From Firmicutes bacterium UBA2530 (GTDB lineage Bacteria; Bacillota; Clostridia; Tissierellales; Sedimentibacteraceae), in contig DDNC01000002.1 in the NCBI GenBank assembly GCA_002340985.1, positions 346,332-410,331 on the forward strand: a DNA stretch of 64,000 nucleotides, read 5' to 3'. Shown here piece after piece: positions 52,528 to 62,433 of this stretch. Each line of letters starts with the position of its first letter. Position 1 is the first letter of the stretch. The position numbers and the translations under genes are program-made. Below the pieces are notes generated by a model. The model saw only the letters and a program-made list of their open reading frames with translations. It was not told the DNA's origin and did no database searches.

Positions 52528-54135
52528 ATGAGAAAAATAGCATTATTTATATCATTGGTATTAACAATTATTATTGCTGGCTGCACTTCAAATGCCATAA
52601 AGGAGCCGCCGGAAATATCCATAAATATTGGGGACAAAGAAATAGAATATGTTTCGGCAAAAAACAAATGGGACGGAAGTATTTATGACAGGGAAGATAC
52701 CTTTATTACAATATTAAAGGATCAAAAAGATATACCTGTATTTAAAACCGGCATCATTGCTGAAATTACTTTCAAAGGCAAGTTGCCGGATAAATTCGTT
52801 GTTTCTGATATTTTTATTGATGAAAATGGACGACAGATTTACACAGAAAAAGAAATAAAAAATGTTCAGACAGAATTACAAGGCAACAAGTATACATTTG
52901 AAATAGGGAAGCATTTTGCTTCCGCCTTAAGCTCATATTATGTTCCCGAAAAAAAGGAAATCAGGGGATTCAGAATGATTGCTTCATGGGGAGAAAATGA
53001 ATGTGAGTATGCTTTTGTAATTAAAACATTCTCTAAAATTGAAGAGAACCAAGACGAAGCTCAAAATTCAGGCGATGATATTGACAGATCAGAATATTTA
53101 ACAGGTGAAATAATTACAGAAGGTAATTATAGAATTATTGAGGAAATAGGCTCTAATTTCATAACATTTATTCCAGATAAAGAAAGCCAGGAAATAATTA
53201 AGTCTAGGTATGGGGAAAAAAGAAGTTATGAATTGGCATATGATTCTCTTAAGAAGGTTGAAATGCTTCCTGACGAGTTAGGCATTTATAAAGTAAAGGT
53301 CAAAATTGACAAGGCAGATGAATATGGTTACCTGCATATTGATGATATTATGTTGACTGATAATATAGGGACTATTATTTATGAGGGAAAGACCTTTGCA
53401 GACAATGATATAGATGAAACCGTCGAGATAAAGGACAGAGTAAGCGGGCTGATTGTGGATCGTGTGGTTAAAGATAACGGTGGAATTATTGTTGGATTTG
53501 CGGGAGAAATAGAAAGTGAAGGCTTCTACTTCATTGACCCCAATGAAGCTTCCATGTACGGTCCCACAGGGTATTTATATATGAACGAGGAGTATCTGAA
53601 GAACTTTCCGACAATCTATGGAGAAAGGAATAACAATTATATCTGGTTTTCTAAAACAAATGAAATGTTTGATGAGTTGGAGAACAATTCTTTGTTTGGG
53701 AAAGGAAGGTTCAAAACGTCCGGTTATTACCTGGTCTATAATTATGGAATTGGTTCCGGGCCGACAGGAGTGTTGACTGAAATTATTTCCATTGATAAGA
53801 ATTATAAAAATCTATTCACGGGTGAAGGCGGTAGGGTTGTTGGAAGCTCAGGCATATCTGATAAATTTGTAATTGTTAACCACGCTCTGTACGATGGGGA
53901 TTATTACTTAAAGGAGCGGGAGTATTACTATATCAATAAGGAAAACTTTGAAAAAATAGCGATTCCTATTGATTATAAATATTATTACAGCTTGAAGGAT
54001 GTAATTAATGATAACGAATTTGTCCTCCAAACGGAAGGTTATGAAGAAGGAATAGATGCTGGTAATGAAAAAACTCCCCACGAAATAAAATGCACAATTA
54101 CACCAGAAGGAATATTGACTGAAAGAATAAATTAA
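52528..54135 (+). CDS. Lipoprotein, function unknown
   Basis: 535 residues. Lipobox TIIIAGCTS gives lipid-Cys19. The N-terminal part (about 30-175) looks like a beta-rich domain starting PPEISINIGDKEIEYVSAKNKWDG, while the middle and C-terminal parts contain many short beta strands with Tyr, Gly and Asp, suggesting a propeller- or sandwich-like exported domain. Good AGAGAGGAAGAG ribosome site. No family recognised. Confidence 0.75.
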   Translation: MRKIALFISLVLTIIIAGCTSNAIKEPPEISINIGDKEIEYVSAKNKWDGSIYDREDTFITILKDQKDIPVFKTGIIAEITFKGKLPDKFVVSDIFIDENGRQIYTEKEIKNVQTELQGNKYTFEIGKHFASALSSYYVPEKKEIRGFRMIASWGENECEYAFVIKTFSKIEENQDEAQNSGDDIDRSEYLTGEIITEGNYRIIEEIGSNFITFIPDKESQEIIKSRYGEKRSYELAYDSLKKVEMLPDELGIYKVKVKIDKADEYGYLHIDDIMLTDNIGTIIYEGKTFADNDIDETVEIKDRVSGLIVDRVVKDNGGIIVGFAGEIESEGFYFIDPNEASMYGPTGYLYMNEEYLKNFPTIYGERNNNYIWFSKTNEMFDELENNSLFGKGRFKTSGYYLVYNYGIGSGPTGVLTEIISIDKNYKNLFTGEGGRVVGSSGISDKFVIVNHALYDGDYYLKEREYYYINKENFEKIAIPIDYKYYYSLKDVINDNEFVLQTEGYEEGIDAGNEKTPHEIKCTITPEGILTERIN

Positions 54136-54296
54136 GATATTGTATGGAGCTCAGCATGGTTTTTATTGTTAATATTAGCAGTAGAAAAGTTTTCTCTGTG
54201 TGGTAGGGGCGTAGGTCTGTGAATTTGAAATACATAAGGAATTTCATATATATATATTTTGCTATAGGGTAAAATTATTTTTGGAAGGAAGAGAGT

Positions 54297-55262
54297 ATGG
54301 AAGCAATACCATTTGTTTGCTTGGGTATAGGGATAGCATTCGGAGTGATTGTGAAAAATGAGAAGTTGTTCATATATTCTGATAAAGTATCAACAGTTGC
54401 TTTGATGTTATTGATGTTGGTTATTGGCTTGGGAATAGGGCTTGATAAATCAATAGTGGATAATTTTTTAAAGATTGGTGTTGATTGTGTAATCATTTCA
54501 ATATCAGCTATTGCATTCAGCGTGCTTTTAACACTTATCGTAGAGAAAACTGTGCTTCCGCTGGATAGAATGGACTGCGCATTGGCAGAAAAAAACTTAC
54601 AATTAGAGTTACAAGGCAAAGATGGTGAATTATTTAAGGATGAAGATGAAAAAGGAAGTAATCTCGTATGGATAATGCCGGTTAGCATAATGGCGGGGCT
54701 TCTTGCGGGAATATTTCTAAGAGATGTAATATCACCATCGCTGACGGATTCCTTTTTTACTGCTGCATTAATAGTTTTGTATATTTGTGTAGGCATTTCG
54801 CAGGGCGCTAATAAGGAAGTATTCTTTTATCTAAAACGTATTGGGTTCAAGGTTGTTTTTATATCAGTTGCGATTTTATTGGGAAGCTTAATCGGGGGTA
54901 TAGTTTCGGGATTTATATTAAAACTGCCATTATATATTTCCGCGACATCAGCAGCTGGTATGAGCTTTTACAGCATAACAGGCGCATATATGACACAACA
55001 GTATGGCATAGAAATAGGAACTTATGGATTTATAGTAAATGTGATGCGTGAATTTTTTACGGTATTAACAATGCCGCTGCTGATTAAAATAAGTTTGGGA
55101 GCGCCGATTGCCGGAGGTGCAGCTGGAAATATGGATACAATGCTAGCGCCGATAACAAAATTCGTAGGCATAAGGCTAAGCTTGGTTACCCTGATAACGG
55201 GAACTATACTTACCTTTATAGTTCCGCTGATTTTACCTGTTATTTCAGTGATTTTTCATTAA
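54297..55262 (+). CDS. LysO-type amino acid exporter
   Basis: 321 residues with about eight membrane helices and a cytoplasmic loop of about 45 residues after helix 4. The C-terminal half has AGMSFYSITGAYMTQQYGIEIGTYGF and the NVMREFFTVLTMPLLIK block of the lysine exporter LysO family. In E. coli this family exports lysine; the substrate here cannot be fixed from sequence. Single gene. Confidence 0.85.
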   Translation: MEAIPFVCLGIGIAFGVIVKNEKLFIYSDKVSTVALMLLMLVIGLGIGLDKSIVDNFLKIGVDCVIISISAIAFSVLLTLIVEKTVLPLDRMDCALAEKNLQLELQGKDGELFKDEDEKGSNLVWIMPVSIMAGLLAGIFLRDVISPSLTDSFFTAALIVLYICVGISQGANKEVFFYLKRIGFKVVFISVAILLGSLIGGIVSGFILKLPLYISATSAAGMSFYSITGAYMTQQYGIEIGTYGFIVNVMREFFTVLTMPLLIKISLGAPIAGGAAGNMDTMLAPITKFVGIRLSLVTLITGTILTFIVPLILPVISVIFH

Positions 55263-55334
55263 TATTTTGTTTTATTAAAAAGGAAATTGGTTAAGTCTCA
55301 CAACATGTATTCATTAATAAAGGAGTGGTAAATC

Positions 55335-55826
55335 TTGAAAACAGATATTACAAATAAAGAAGGCAGCAGCATAAATAACAATGAATATAATGAAGCAAAG
55401 AATGATATAGATAAATTGGTTGACAGCTTCTTTAGTTTATTTTCGGTTAAAAAAGGTACAAAAGCAGACTTAAGTGCAATTTTTGAGCTGTTTATATCTG
55501 AGGGGCTTATTGTTAAAAGCAGCAGTATAAATCCTGAAATCTATAATTTACAGCAATTCATAGAGCCCAGAGAAAAAATGTTTAATGACGGTATACTGAG
55601 CGATTTCAAGGAAGAGGAATTGTTTGAAAAAACTGAAATCTTTGGGAATATCGCACACAGGCTAAGCGTATACAAAAAATCAGGCTTTATGAACGGTCAA
55701 ATATTTGAGAATAGAGGAATTAAAACATTGCAGTTTGTCAAGACATCCTGCGGCTGGAAAATAAGCTCGGTCGCATGGGATGACGAGAGAGACGGTTTTA
55801 AAATAAATTATAAAGATATATTTTAA
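55335..55826 (+). CDS. NTF2/SnoaL-like small protein
   Basis: 163 residues from a TTG at 55335 with AGGAG upstream. An N-terminal helix pair (DIDKLVDSFFSLFSVKKG, LSAIFELFISEGLIVKS) is followed by four or five beta strands ending FVKTSCGWKISSVAWDDER. That order matches NTF2-like folds, often stress-related or ligand-binding. Converges with and overlaps the next gene by four bases. Confidence 0.6.
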   Translation: MKTDITNKEGSSINNNEYNEAKNDIDKLVDSFFSLFSVKKGTKADLSAIFELFISEGLIVKSSSINPEIYNLQQFIEPREKMFNDGILSDFKEEELFEKTEIFGNIAHRLSVYKKSGFMNGQIFENRGIKTLQFVKTSCGWKISSVAWDDERDGFKINYKDIF

Positions 55827-56269
55827 TTATTTTGCAGTGAAATTATTTCTTCAAGCTTATTTTTCCATTCAGGATCTTTAATTTTAAGGTATTTTCCATT
55901 AAACTGATCAGCAATAGAAATAAATTCATTGCCAGTGCAGTGTATTGTAAGAAAGTCTTGAGAATTATTAAAGTCTATTTTTATTGTATAAATATCTTTA
56001 TCATAAAAACGAACGGTTGATGACAATACCCTTGTAAAGCTTGAATCTGATATCAATGATTTCAGCCTGTCAACTTGCTCTGAGTCAAGAGTATAATTCT
56101 GCTCGCCCTCAACGAGATGATAGCTCTTGGCGATTGATACGGAGCATTCGGGTGAAATTTCGGAAACTCCTTTTATTTTATTCCCCTTTACATTAAAGTA
56201 GTTATATGCAGCTGATATCAACATAAGAATAACAGCTGCATAAATTATTATTTTGTATCGTTTGTTCAT
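55823..56269 (-). CDS. Membrane-anchored exported protein, function unknown
   Basis: 148 residues. One N-terminal membrane helix (about 7-24) acts as a signal anchor. The exported part includes CSVSIAKSYHLVEGE and a short beta domain with YTIKIDFNNSQDFLTIHCTGNEF. Unrecognised. Confidence 0.6.
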   Translation of the reverse strand: MNKRYKIIIYAAVILMLISAAYNYFNVKGNKIKGVSEISPECSVSIAKSYHLVEGEQNYTLDSEQVDRLKSLISDSSFTRVLSSTVRFYDKDIYTIKIDFNNSQDFLTIHCTGNEFISIADQFNGKYLKIKDPEWKNKLEEIISLQNN

Positions 56270-56386
56270 ATTATTGTCCCCTTTTAATAATTTGATAATG
56301 ATTATTTATATCTCAAATCCATAAATGCCTATATTCTGATGGAGCCAGCGATATATCCGAATTTCGGGTCTAAAATATATGCGGAT

Positions 56387-56842
56387 TCACTCAATAAGTT
56401 CCTTAAACTCTCCGTAGCCTTCACTGTCCATTTTGGAAAGAGGTATGAATTTTAGGGAGGCACTGTTTATGCAATATCTCAAGCCGCCTTTATCAAGGGG
56501 CCCGTCATTGAATACATGCCCTAAGTGCGAATCTCCGTCCTTGCTTCGGACTTCGGTTCTTTCCATTCCAAAGGTTGAATCTCTTTTGTACACTATGCTT
56601 TTTTTGTCTATGGGCTTTGTGAAGCTGGGCCAACCGCATCCGGATTCAAATTTATCAGTGGAAACAAACAATGGCTCTCCTGTAACTATATCCACATATA
56701 TGCCCTTTTCTTTATTATTCCAGTATTCATTCTGAAAAGGAGGCTCGGTCTTATTTTTCTGTGTCACCTTATATTGCATATCTGTTAATTTTCTTTCCAG
56801 TTCGCCCTGAGACGGCTTTGTATATTTTTTATTATTTCCCAT
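56387..56842 (-). CDS. msrB: Methionine-R-sulfoxide reductase MsrB
   Basis: 151 residues, the full SelR domain. SGCGWPSFTKPI and HLGHVFNDGP are conserved blocks, and the catalytic Cys lies in RYCINSASLKF. The two zinc CxxC motifs of some MsrBs are absent. It reduces methionine-R-sulfoxide in oxidised proteins. Single gene. Confidence 0.93.
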   Translation of the reverse strand: MGNNKKYTKPSQGELERKLTDMQYKVTQKNKTEPPFQNEYWNNKEKGIYVDIVTGEPLFVSTDKFESGCGWPSFTKPIDKKSIVYKRDSTFGMERTEVRSKDGDSHLGHVFNDGPLDKGGLRYCINSASLKFIPLSKMDSEGYGEFKELIE

Positions 56843-57072
56843 AATACTCCTCGCAAGTTAATTTAATATTAGTATATGGTATATAAACATTTTAATTAAA
56901 AGTTCTCAGTGAAATATTATCAGTAATATTTTACCATACAATTGAAGCTTATCAAAGCAAATAATAATAGATTCTTGATTTCTATATAATTCTTAAGTTT
57001 AGGTTAATATTCCGTGAATATAATATATATAAAGTATAAATATTATGATTAATATTAATTAACGGAGGAAAA

Positions 57073-58911
57073 ATGAAAGAACAGAAAAATACAAAAAAAC
57101 CATTCATATATTATTACGGAATAATGATGCTTGTGTTGATAATACTGAATACTTTTGTAGTTCCATACTACAATAAGCTTACATCTAAGGTTGTAGAGGT
57201 CGATTACGGCACATTCCTTTCGATGGTTGAAAAAGGAGATGTGACAACTGTTGAAATTGATGATAAGCAGATTGCATTTTTATCGAAGTCTAATGAGGGG
57301 AAAGTGTATATAGCAGGCAAGATGGATGATCCAAACTTGGTTGACAGGCTGCGTGCTTCGTCAATTGCCACAGGGAACGAAATAAAATTCTCAAGGGTAG
57401 TGCCAGAGGAACATTCAACACTGCTGAATGCAATGATTGGATGGTTGATACCCATGGCTATAGTTATCATTCTAGGGCAGCTGTTTGCAAGGCAGTTGCA
57501 GAAGAGAACGGGCCCCGGTGCAATGCAATTTGGAAAGAGCAACGCAAAGGTTTATGTTGAGGCGCAGACCGGAAAAAGATTTGAGGATGTTGCGGGACAG
57601 GATGAGGCAAAGGAAGCGTTGACGGAAATAGTCGATTTTCTCCACAATCCTGCCAAGTATGAGGAGATTGGTGCAACAATGCCCAAGGGAGCATTGCTTG
57701 TGGGACCTCCGGGAACAGGAAAAACCTTGCTGGCAAAGGCTGTGGCCGGTGAGGCGAAGGTGCCATTTTTCTCCATATCCGGTTCGGAATTTGTAGAAAT
57801 GTTTGTTGGCATGGGAGCCGCAAAGGTAAGAGACCTATTCAAGCAGGCTCAGGAAAAGGCTCCGTGCATCGTGTTTATAGATGAAATAGATACAATAGGA
57901 AAGAAAAGAGATACTGCGGGAGGCATCGGCGGAAATGATGAAAGAGAGCAGACATTGAATCAGCTTCTGACAGAAATGGACGGTTTTGACGGTAAAAAGG
58001 GCGTTGTCATACTCGCTGCTACCAACAGGCCGGAATCTCTTGATAAAGCTTTACTCAGACCGGGACGTTTTGATAGAAGAATACCGGTGGAGCTTCCTGA
58101 CTTGGCGGGGCGTGAGGCCATACTCAAGGTTCATGCAAAGAGAGTGCAGCTTGAGGATAATGTGGATTTCAACGCAATAGCCAGAGCTACGGCGGGAGCC
58201 AGCGGCGCAGAGCTTGCAAACATCATAAATGAGGGAGCGTTGCGGGCGGTTAAAAACGGAAGAAACAAAACATCTCATGAGGATCTTGAAGAGGCTGTTG
58301 AGGTTGTAATCGCCGGATATCAGAGAAAAAATGCCGTGATTTCTCCCAAGGAAAAGAAAATAGTAGCTTATCACGAAATAGGCCATGCATTGGTTGCCGC
58401 AAAGCAAACGGAATCGGCACCTGTTCATAAAATTACCATAATTCCGCGTACATCGGGAGCATTGGGATATACAATGCAGGTCGCTGAGGAAGAACAGTTT
58501 TTATTATCAAAGGAAGAGGCCTTCAATAAAATAGTCACATTTACAGGAGGGCGTGCCGCTGAGGAGGTTGTATTCAATACATTTACAACAGGAGCTTCAA
58601 ACGATATAGAGCAATCCACAAAGCTGGCAAGAGCAATGGTAACCAGGTATGGAATGAGTGAGGAATTCGACATGATGGCGCTGGAAAGTGTGAACAATCC
58701 TTATCTTGGGGGAGAATCATCACTGGCGTGCTCATCGGTGACTTCAAGCAAGATAGATGATGAGGTTCTTAGAATAATCAAGAGTGCACATGAAAAGGCA
58801 ATCAATATTCTTAAGGAAAATGCAAACAAGCTCCATGAGCTGGCAAATTATCTGCTGGAAAAGGAAACAATCACCGGCGATGAATTTATGGAAATATTAA
58901 ACAGAGCGTAA
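57073..58911 (+). CDS. ftsH: FtsH membrane ATP-dependent zinc metalloprotease
   Basis: 612 residues. Two N-terminal membrane helices flank a small external domain. The AAA+ domain has Walker A GPPGTGKT, Walker B IVFIDEID and the SRH region (ATNRPESLDKALLRPGRFDRR). The M41 protease domain has the zinc motif HEIGH and a later Asp in GASNDIEQST. It degrades membrane and some soluble proteins. A MarR regulator follows 18 bases downstream. Confidence 0.95.
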   Translation: MKEQKNTKKPFIYYYGIMMLVLIILNTFVVPYYNKLTSKVVEVDYGTFLSMVEKGDVTTVEIDDKQIAFLSKSNEGKVYIAGKMDDPNLVDRLRASSIATGNEIKFSRVVPEEHSTLLNAMIGWLIPMAIVIILGQLFARQLQKRTGPGAMQFGKSNAKVYVEAQTGKRFEDVAGQDEAKEALTEIVDFLHNPAKYEEIGATMPKGALLVGPPGTGKTLLAKAVAGEAKVPFFSISGSEFVEMFVGMGAAKVRDLFKQAQEKAPCIVFIDEIDTIGKKRDTAGGIGGNDEREQTLNQLLTEMDGFDGKKGVVILAATNRPESLDKALLRPGRFDRRIPVELPDLAGREAILKVHAKRVQLEDNVDFNAIARATAGASGAELANIINEGALRAVKNGRNKTSHEDLEEAVEVVIAGYQRKNAVISPKEKKIVAYHEIGHALVAAKQTESAPVHKITIIPRTSGALGYTMQVAEEEQFLLSKEEAFNKIVTFTGGRAAEEVVFNTFTTGASNDIEQSTKLARAMVTRYGMSEEFDMMALESVNNPYLGGESSLACSSVTSSKIDDEVLRIIKSAHEKAINILKENANKLHELANYLLEKETITGDEFMEILNRA

Positions 58912-58928
58912 TAGCCTGAGAGGTGCGT

Positions 58929-59387
58929 ATGAGGGATGAAATTTTAAAAAGAGAGCTCTGGGATATGGCGAGAAATATAACCACAAGCCTGCAGACGGCG
59001 TTCAGACCAATAATGGACGCTCATGGGCTCACATCAATGCAGGGCAGAATATTGGCTGCCGTCAAGGAATGTGATGACGTCAGCATAGGTACCATATCGA
59101 AAATTATTGATACATGCAGCAGCAATGCTTCAAGCATGTGCAAAAAATTGGAGAAAGACGGATTTATAGTAAGAAAAAGAAGCAGTCTGGATGAAAGAGT
59201 TGTGGAGCTTAGGCTTACGGAAAAGGGCGAAAGTGTATTGGGAGAAATAAACGACAGGCTCAAGGAGAGCTATGGACCAATAATAGACAGCAGGACGGAT
59301 GAAGAATTTGACCTGATAATAAGGGGAATTAATTTACTGAATGAGCTTCTGAAGGAGTTTGAAAAAATAAATGACAAAAAAATATAA
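58929..59387 (+). CDS. MarR family transcriptional regulator
   Basis: 152 residues from the ATG at 58929, which has GAGAGG five bases upstream; the GTG at 58923 overlaps it. The winged helix carries TSMQGRILAAVKE, ISKIIDTCSSNASSMCKKLEKDGFI and the wing RKRSSLDERVVELRLTEKG. Co-transcribed with ftsH. Confidence 0.88.
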   Translation: MRDEILKRELWDMARNITTSLQTAFRPIMDAHGLTSMQGRILAAVKECDDVSIGTISKIIDTCSSNASSMCKKLEKDGFIVRKRSSLDERVVELRLTEKGESVLGEINDRLKESYGPIIDSRTDEEFDLIIRGINLLNELLKEFEKINDKKI

Positions 59388-59482
59388 AATATTACACAGT
59401 ACCCCCAAAAATATATTTTGTTTCCGAATAATATTACTGTAGTCGAATAGCCCCCCTAGTAGAGATATTATTCTTTACTCTA

Positions 59483-59519
59483 AAAGATGACCTCATAAAT
59501 TTGAGGTCATCTTTGTTTT
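59483..59519 (+). terminator. Strong intrinsic terminator after marR
   Basis: AAAGATGACCTCA (59483-59495), 6-base loop, TGAGGTCATCTTT (59502-59514), then GTTTTT. Confidence 0.88.
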
Positions 59520-59637
59520 TTAATTTGCACGCAATCAATATGTTCTAACCACATAAAATAACATAAATCTGTACCTTTTGAAAATGTCAGGATACGGATA
59601 TAATATAGTACAAAATCTATTATACGAGGAAATAATT

Positions 59638-60504
59638 ATGAAAAATGTTCCTAAGGTAGCGGCAATACATGACATGTCAGGCATGGGAAGATGCTCCATG
59701 ACGGTTATAATGCCCATTATTTCAGCTTTGGGCTGTCAGGTATGCCCTTTGCCCACAGCACTTTTGAGCAACCATTCTGAGTTTAAGCACTTTTATTTTT
59801 TCGATTTTACCGATCACATTGAGGAATATTACAGCAACTGGGAAAAAAACAATGCTGAATTTGATTGCCTTTACAGTGGGTTCATAGGTTCTGAGAAGCA
59901 GATTGACATTTTAACAGACATAATTGACAGAATGAGAAAGAAGAATAATCCCATGGTAGTTGTGGACCCTGTTATGGGAGACCACGGAATAGTTTATAAA
60001 ACCTACACTCATGAGATGATAGAAAAAATGAGCCGTCTTGTCAATAAGGCGGACATAATTACACCGAATTTGACTGAGGTGGGAATACTGCTGGGTGAAA
60101 AATACGAAGGTGAGACCGTAAGCATCGGACAGATTAAGAGTTTTTTGCGGGGGCTTTGCGGCATGGGACCGGGAAAGGCACTGATAACAGGCATAACCAC
60201 GGATGACGGTGAGCATATAAACGCATGCTATGATAGAGAAACGGGTGAGTACTGGAAGGTAATGTTTGATTATGTGGACAAAAGATATCCCGGAACAGGG
60301 GATTTATTTACAGCTTTATTTACGGGATATTTGCTCAACGGAAGGAAAATGCCCGAGGCAATGGAGGAAGCATCAATTTTTGTTTCAAAAGCGGTGAGGA
60401 TTACCCATGAGGCAGGAACATCAGGTTCAGAGGGAGTGATGTTTGAAAAAATAATGCCTGATCTTTACCAAAAGGTTGAAAATTATAAGTATACTGCAAT
60501 GTGA
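59638..60504 (+). CDS. pdxY: Pyridoxine/pyridoxamine kinase (PdxY/PdxK-like)
   Basis: 288 residues from the ATG at 59638 with GAGGAAA upstream; the earlier ATG at 59578 has no ribosome site. Ribokinase-fold vitamin B6 kinase: IHDMSGMGRCSMTVIMPIIS at the start, the substrate/metal region VVDPVMGDHG and the anion-hole and catalytic Asp in YPGTGDLFTALFTGYLL. It phosphorylates pyridoxal-type vitamers to make PLP, and this window contains one or more PLP enzymes. Confidence 0.88.
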   Translation: MKNVPKVAAIHDMSGMGRCSMTVIMPIISALGCQVCPLPTALLSNHSEFKHFYFFDFTDHIEEYYSNWEKNNAEFDCLYSGFIGSEKQIDILTDIIDRMRKKNNPMVVVDPVMGDHGIVYKTYTHEMIEKMSRLVNKADIITPNLTEVGILLGEKYEGETVSIGQIKSFLRGLCGMGPGKALITGITTDDGEHINACYDRETGEYWKVMFDYVDKRYPGTGDLFTALFTGYLLNGRKMPEAMEEASIFVSKAVRITHEAGTSGSEGVMFEKIMPDLYQKVENYKYTAM

Positions 60505-60523
60505 ATGATAATGAAAACATGGA

Positions 60524-60578
60524 GGAAAATAGATGTCTGCAACGCCAAAGGCGTACGGAAAACTATTTTCCTTCTTTT
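60524..60578 (+). terminator. Terminator after pdxY-like gene
   Basis: GGAAAATAG (60524-60532) and CTATTTTCC (60563-60571) with an inner CGCC/GGCG stem, then TTCTTTTTTT. Confidence 0.7.
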
Positions 60579-60679
60579 TTTATGTATAATTGGTATATTT
60601 TATTGATTTTAGCAAACAATATATCCAACATTCAAGAAAATTTACTTTAAATGTCCTGTGACATGCACAAAAATTAAAA

Positions 60680-60698
60680 TTCTTAACAGCGTTAAGAA
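60680..60698. repeat. Perfect inverted repeat upstream of the 3D-domain gene
   Basis: TTCTTAAC (60680-60687), AGC, GTTAAGAA (60691-60698), a 19-base palindrome about 10 bases upstream of a -35 element. It could be an operator; as a terminator it would suit only the minus strand. Confidence 0.4.
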
Positions 60699-60707
60699 AA
60701 AATTAAT

Positions 60708-60736
60708 TTGTATTATTTGTTCAATTCGATTATAAT
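60708..60736 (+). promoter_or_regulatory. Promoter of the 3D-domain gene
   Basis: TTGTAT (60708-60713), 17-base spacer, TATAAT (60731-60736). The leader is about 155 bases, long enough for regulation, though no known riboswitch was recognised. Confidence 0.6.
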
Positions 60737-60895
60737 ACCACTTATGCAAAAGATTATGGGACTTTGCAAAGGGATTGCCTATAATGTATAAATTAATACT
60801 TATACAGAAAGTAAATTTTTTTAATGAAAAATTTATACCTTTAATTGACAATACAGAAGTCAATTTCGGATAAACTTTTAAAGGTTGGTGGTAAA

Positions 60896-61630
60896 ATGAA
60901 AAGAAAAATATACCCATTTTTTATTTTGGCTATATTGATAATGAGCTTTGTCGTAACTTATTATGATAACACGGGGAACTTTAAATTAACTGCATTTGCG
61001 GATACGAGAACAGAGACTGCAAATGTAAATCCACGGTTAAAAGAAATCAAGTATGATATTGACAGAAACGAAGTAGAGCATAACACAAAAATATTATATA
61101 ACGACGAAAAATTTGTTGACTACAAGCAGGTAGTCCAAGAGGGTGCAGACGGTACGAAGGAATCAGTCTATCAGGAATGCTACATTGACGGCAGATTGAT
61201 TTCAAGAACCTTAGAAGAAGAAATAGTATATGTCAAACCCGTAGATGAAATAATCGAAGTAGGAACTAAGGAATATGCAGCAGTTGCATCAAGAAGCGGG
61301 TTCAGATACAAAAATGAACTTGATATGGTTGCAACAGCATATGACCTTTCATATGAAAGCACAGGGAAAAATCCCGGTGACCCCTACTACGGAATAACAG
61401 CATCTGGCGCAAAAGCTCAGCCAGGTACCGTTGCGGTAGATCCGAGAGTTATACCTCTCGGAACGAAGCTATACGTAGCTTCTACAGATGGCAGTCCTGA
61501 CTATGGTTTCGCAACAGCCCTTGACACGGGCGGCGCAATCAAGGGTAATCGAATCGACTTGTTTATGGAAAGCAACTCCGACGCATACAAGTTTGGTATC
61601 AGACAAGTGAAGGTGTACATTTTAGAGTAG
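60896..61630 (+). CDS. G5 and 3D domain cell-wall protein
   Basis: 244 residues from the ATG at 60896 (MKRKIYPFF signal anchor). A G5 domain (about 50-125) has VVQEGADGTKESVYQE and the KPVDEIIEVGTK end. The C-terminal 3D domain begins DMVATAYDLSY and contains the three Asp residues in AVDPRVIPLG, ALDTGG and RIDLFM. Similar pairs occur in resuscitation-promoting-factor-like and YabE proteins that cleave peptidoglycan. Its position before rnmV and rsmA matches the YabE-RnmV-KsgA order of Bacillus. Confidence 0.9.
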   Translation: MKRKIYPFFILAILIMSFVVTYYDNTGNFKLTAFADTRTETANVNPRLKEIKYDIDRNEVEHNTKILYNDEKFVDYKQVVQEGADGTKESVYQECYIDGRLISRTLEEEIVYVKPVDEIIEVGTKEYAAVASRSGFRYKNELDMVATAYDLSYESTGKNPGDPYYGITASGAKAQPGTVAVDPRVIPLGTKLYVASTDGSPDYGFATALDTGGAIKGNRIDLFMESNSDAYKFGIRQVKVYILE

Positions 61631-61675
61631 CATCAGCAATAAAACCCATAAGAGTGACTATAATCGGTCATTCTG

Positions 61676-61714
61676 AAAAAAGAAAAAATTCCATTGTGAA
61701 TTTTTTCTTTTTTA
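61676..61714 (+). terminator. Terminator after 3D-domain gene
   Basis: AAAAGAAAAAATTC and GAATTTTTTCTTTT form a long AT-rich stem with a CATTGT loop and a closing run of T. Confidence 0.75.
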
Positions 61715-61784
61715 TATGCAAGACGCAAAAAATAGTGTATATTGTAAATGTAACAAGATATCAATCAGACAATGCGAGGAAGTT

Positions 61785-62417
61785 ATGAAGAAACCAATAT
61801 TCATAGGAATATGCGGAGGAAGCGGTTCGGGGAAAACCACAATAGTAAACAGAATATATTCGGCTGTTCCGGAAAAAAGTATTGCAATAATAGAGCATGA
61901 CTCATACTACAAGGACCAAAGCTCATTGACATACGAGGAGCGTTGCAAGACTAATTACGACCATCCGTTTGCATTTGATACAGATTTGCTGGTGGAGCAT
62001 ATCAAGGAACTGAAAACAGGAAAGACGGTGCAGAAGCCCATTTATGATTATGGAATACATAACAGAAAAACGGAGACAATTACAGTTGAACCCAAGGAAA
62101 TAATTATAGTGGAGGGTCTGCTGGTTTTCTATGAAGAAAGAATAAGAGATCTGCTGGATATTAAAATATATGTGGATACAGATGCGGATATAAGAATTTT
62201 AAGAAGAATAATAAGAGACATAAATGAAAGAGCAAGGAGCCTGGAGTCTGTTATAAACCAGTATATGAATACGGTGAGACCGGCTCACGAGCAATTCATA
62301 GAGCCCAGCAAGAAATATGCGGATATTATAGTGACTGAGGGCGGCGATAATTTAGTTGCCGTGGATTTAATGGTTACCAAAATAAAATCACTGCTGGAAG
62401 AATCTAAATGTATATGA
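61785..62417 (+). CDS. udk: Uridine kinase
   Basis: 210 residues from the ATG at 61785 with GCGAGGAAG upstream. Walker A GGSGSGKT, the HDSYYKD block and the YDHPFAFDTDLL region are typical of uridine/cytidine kinase, which makes UMP and CMP in pyrimidine salvage. Confidence 0.92.
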   Translation: MKKPIFIGICGGSGSGKTTIVNRIYSAVPEKSIAIIEHDSYYKDQSSLTYEERCKTNYDHPFAFDTDLLVEHIKELKTGKTVQKPIYDYGIHNRKTETITVEPKEIIIVEGLLVFYEERIRDLLDIKIYVDTDADIRILRRIIRDINERARSLESVINQYMNTVRPAHEQFIEPSKKYADIIVTEGGDNLVAVDLMVTKIKSLLEESKCI

Positions 62418-62433
62418 AATATAGAGGAAATTG

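Noticed and set aside
57467..57823. Antisense ORFs inside ftsH and other core genes
   Set aside because: Shadow frames of conserved genes with no ribosome sites or coding character.
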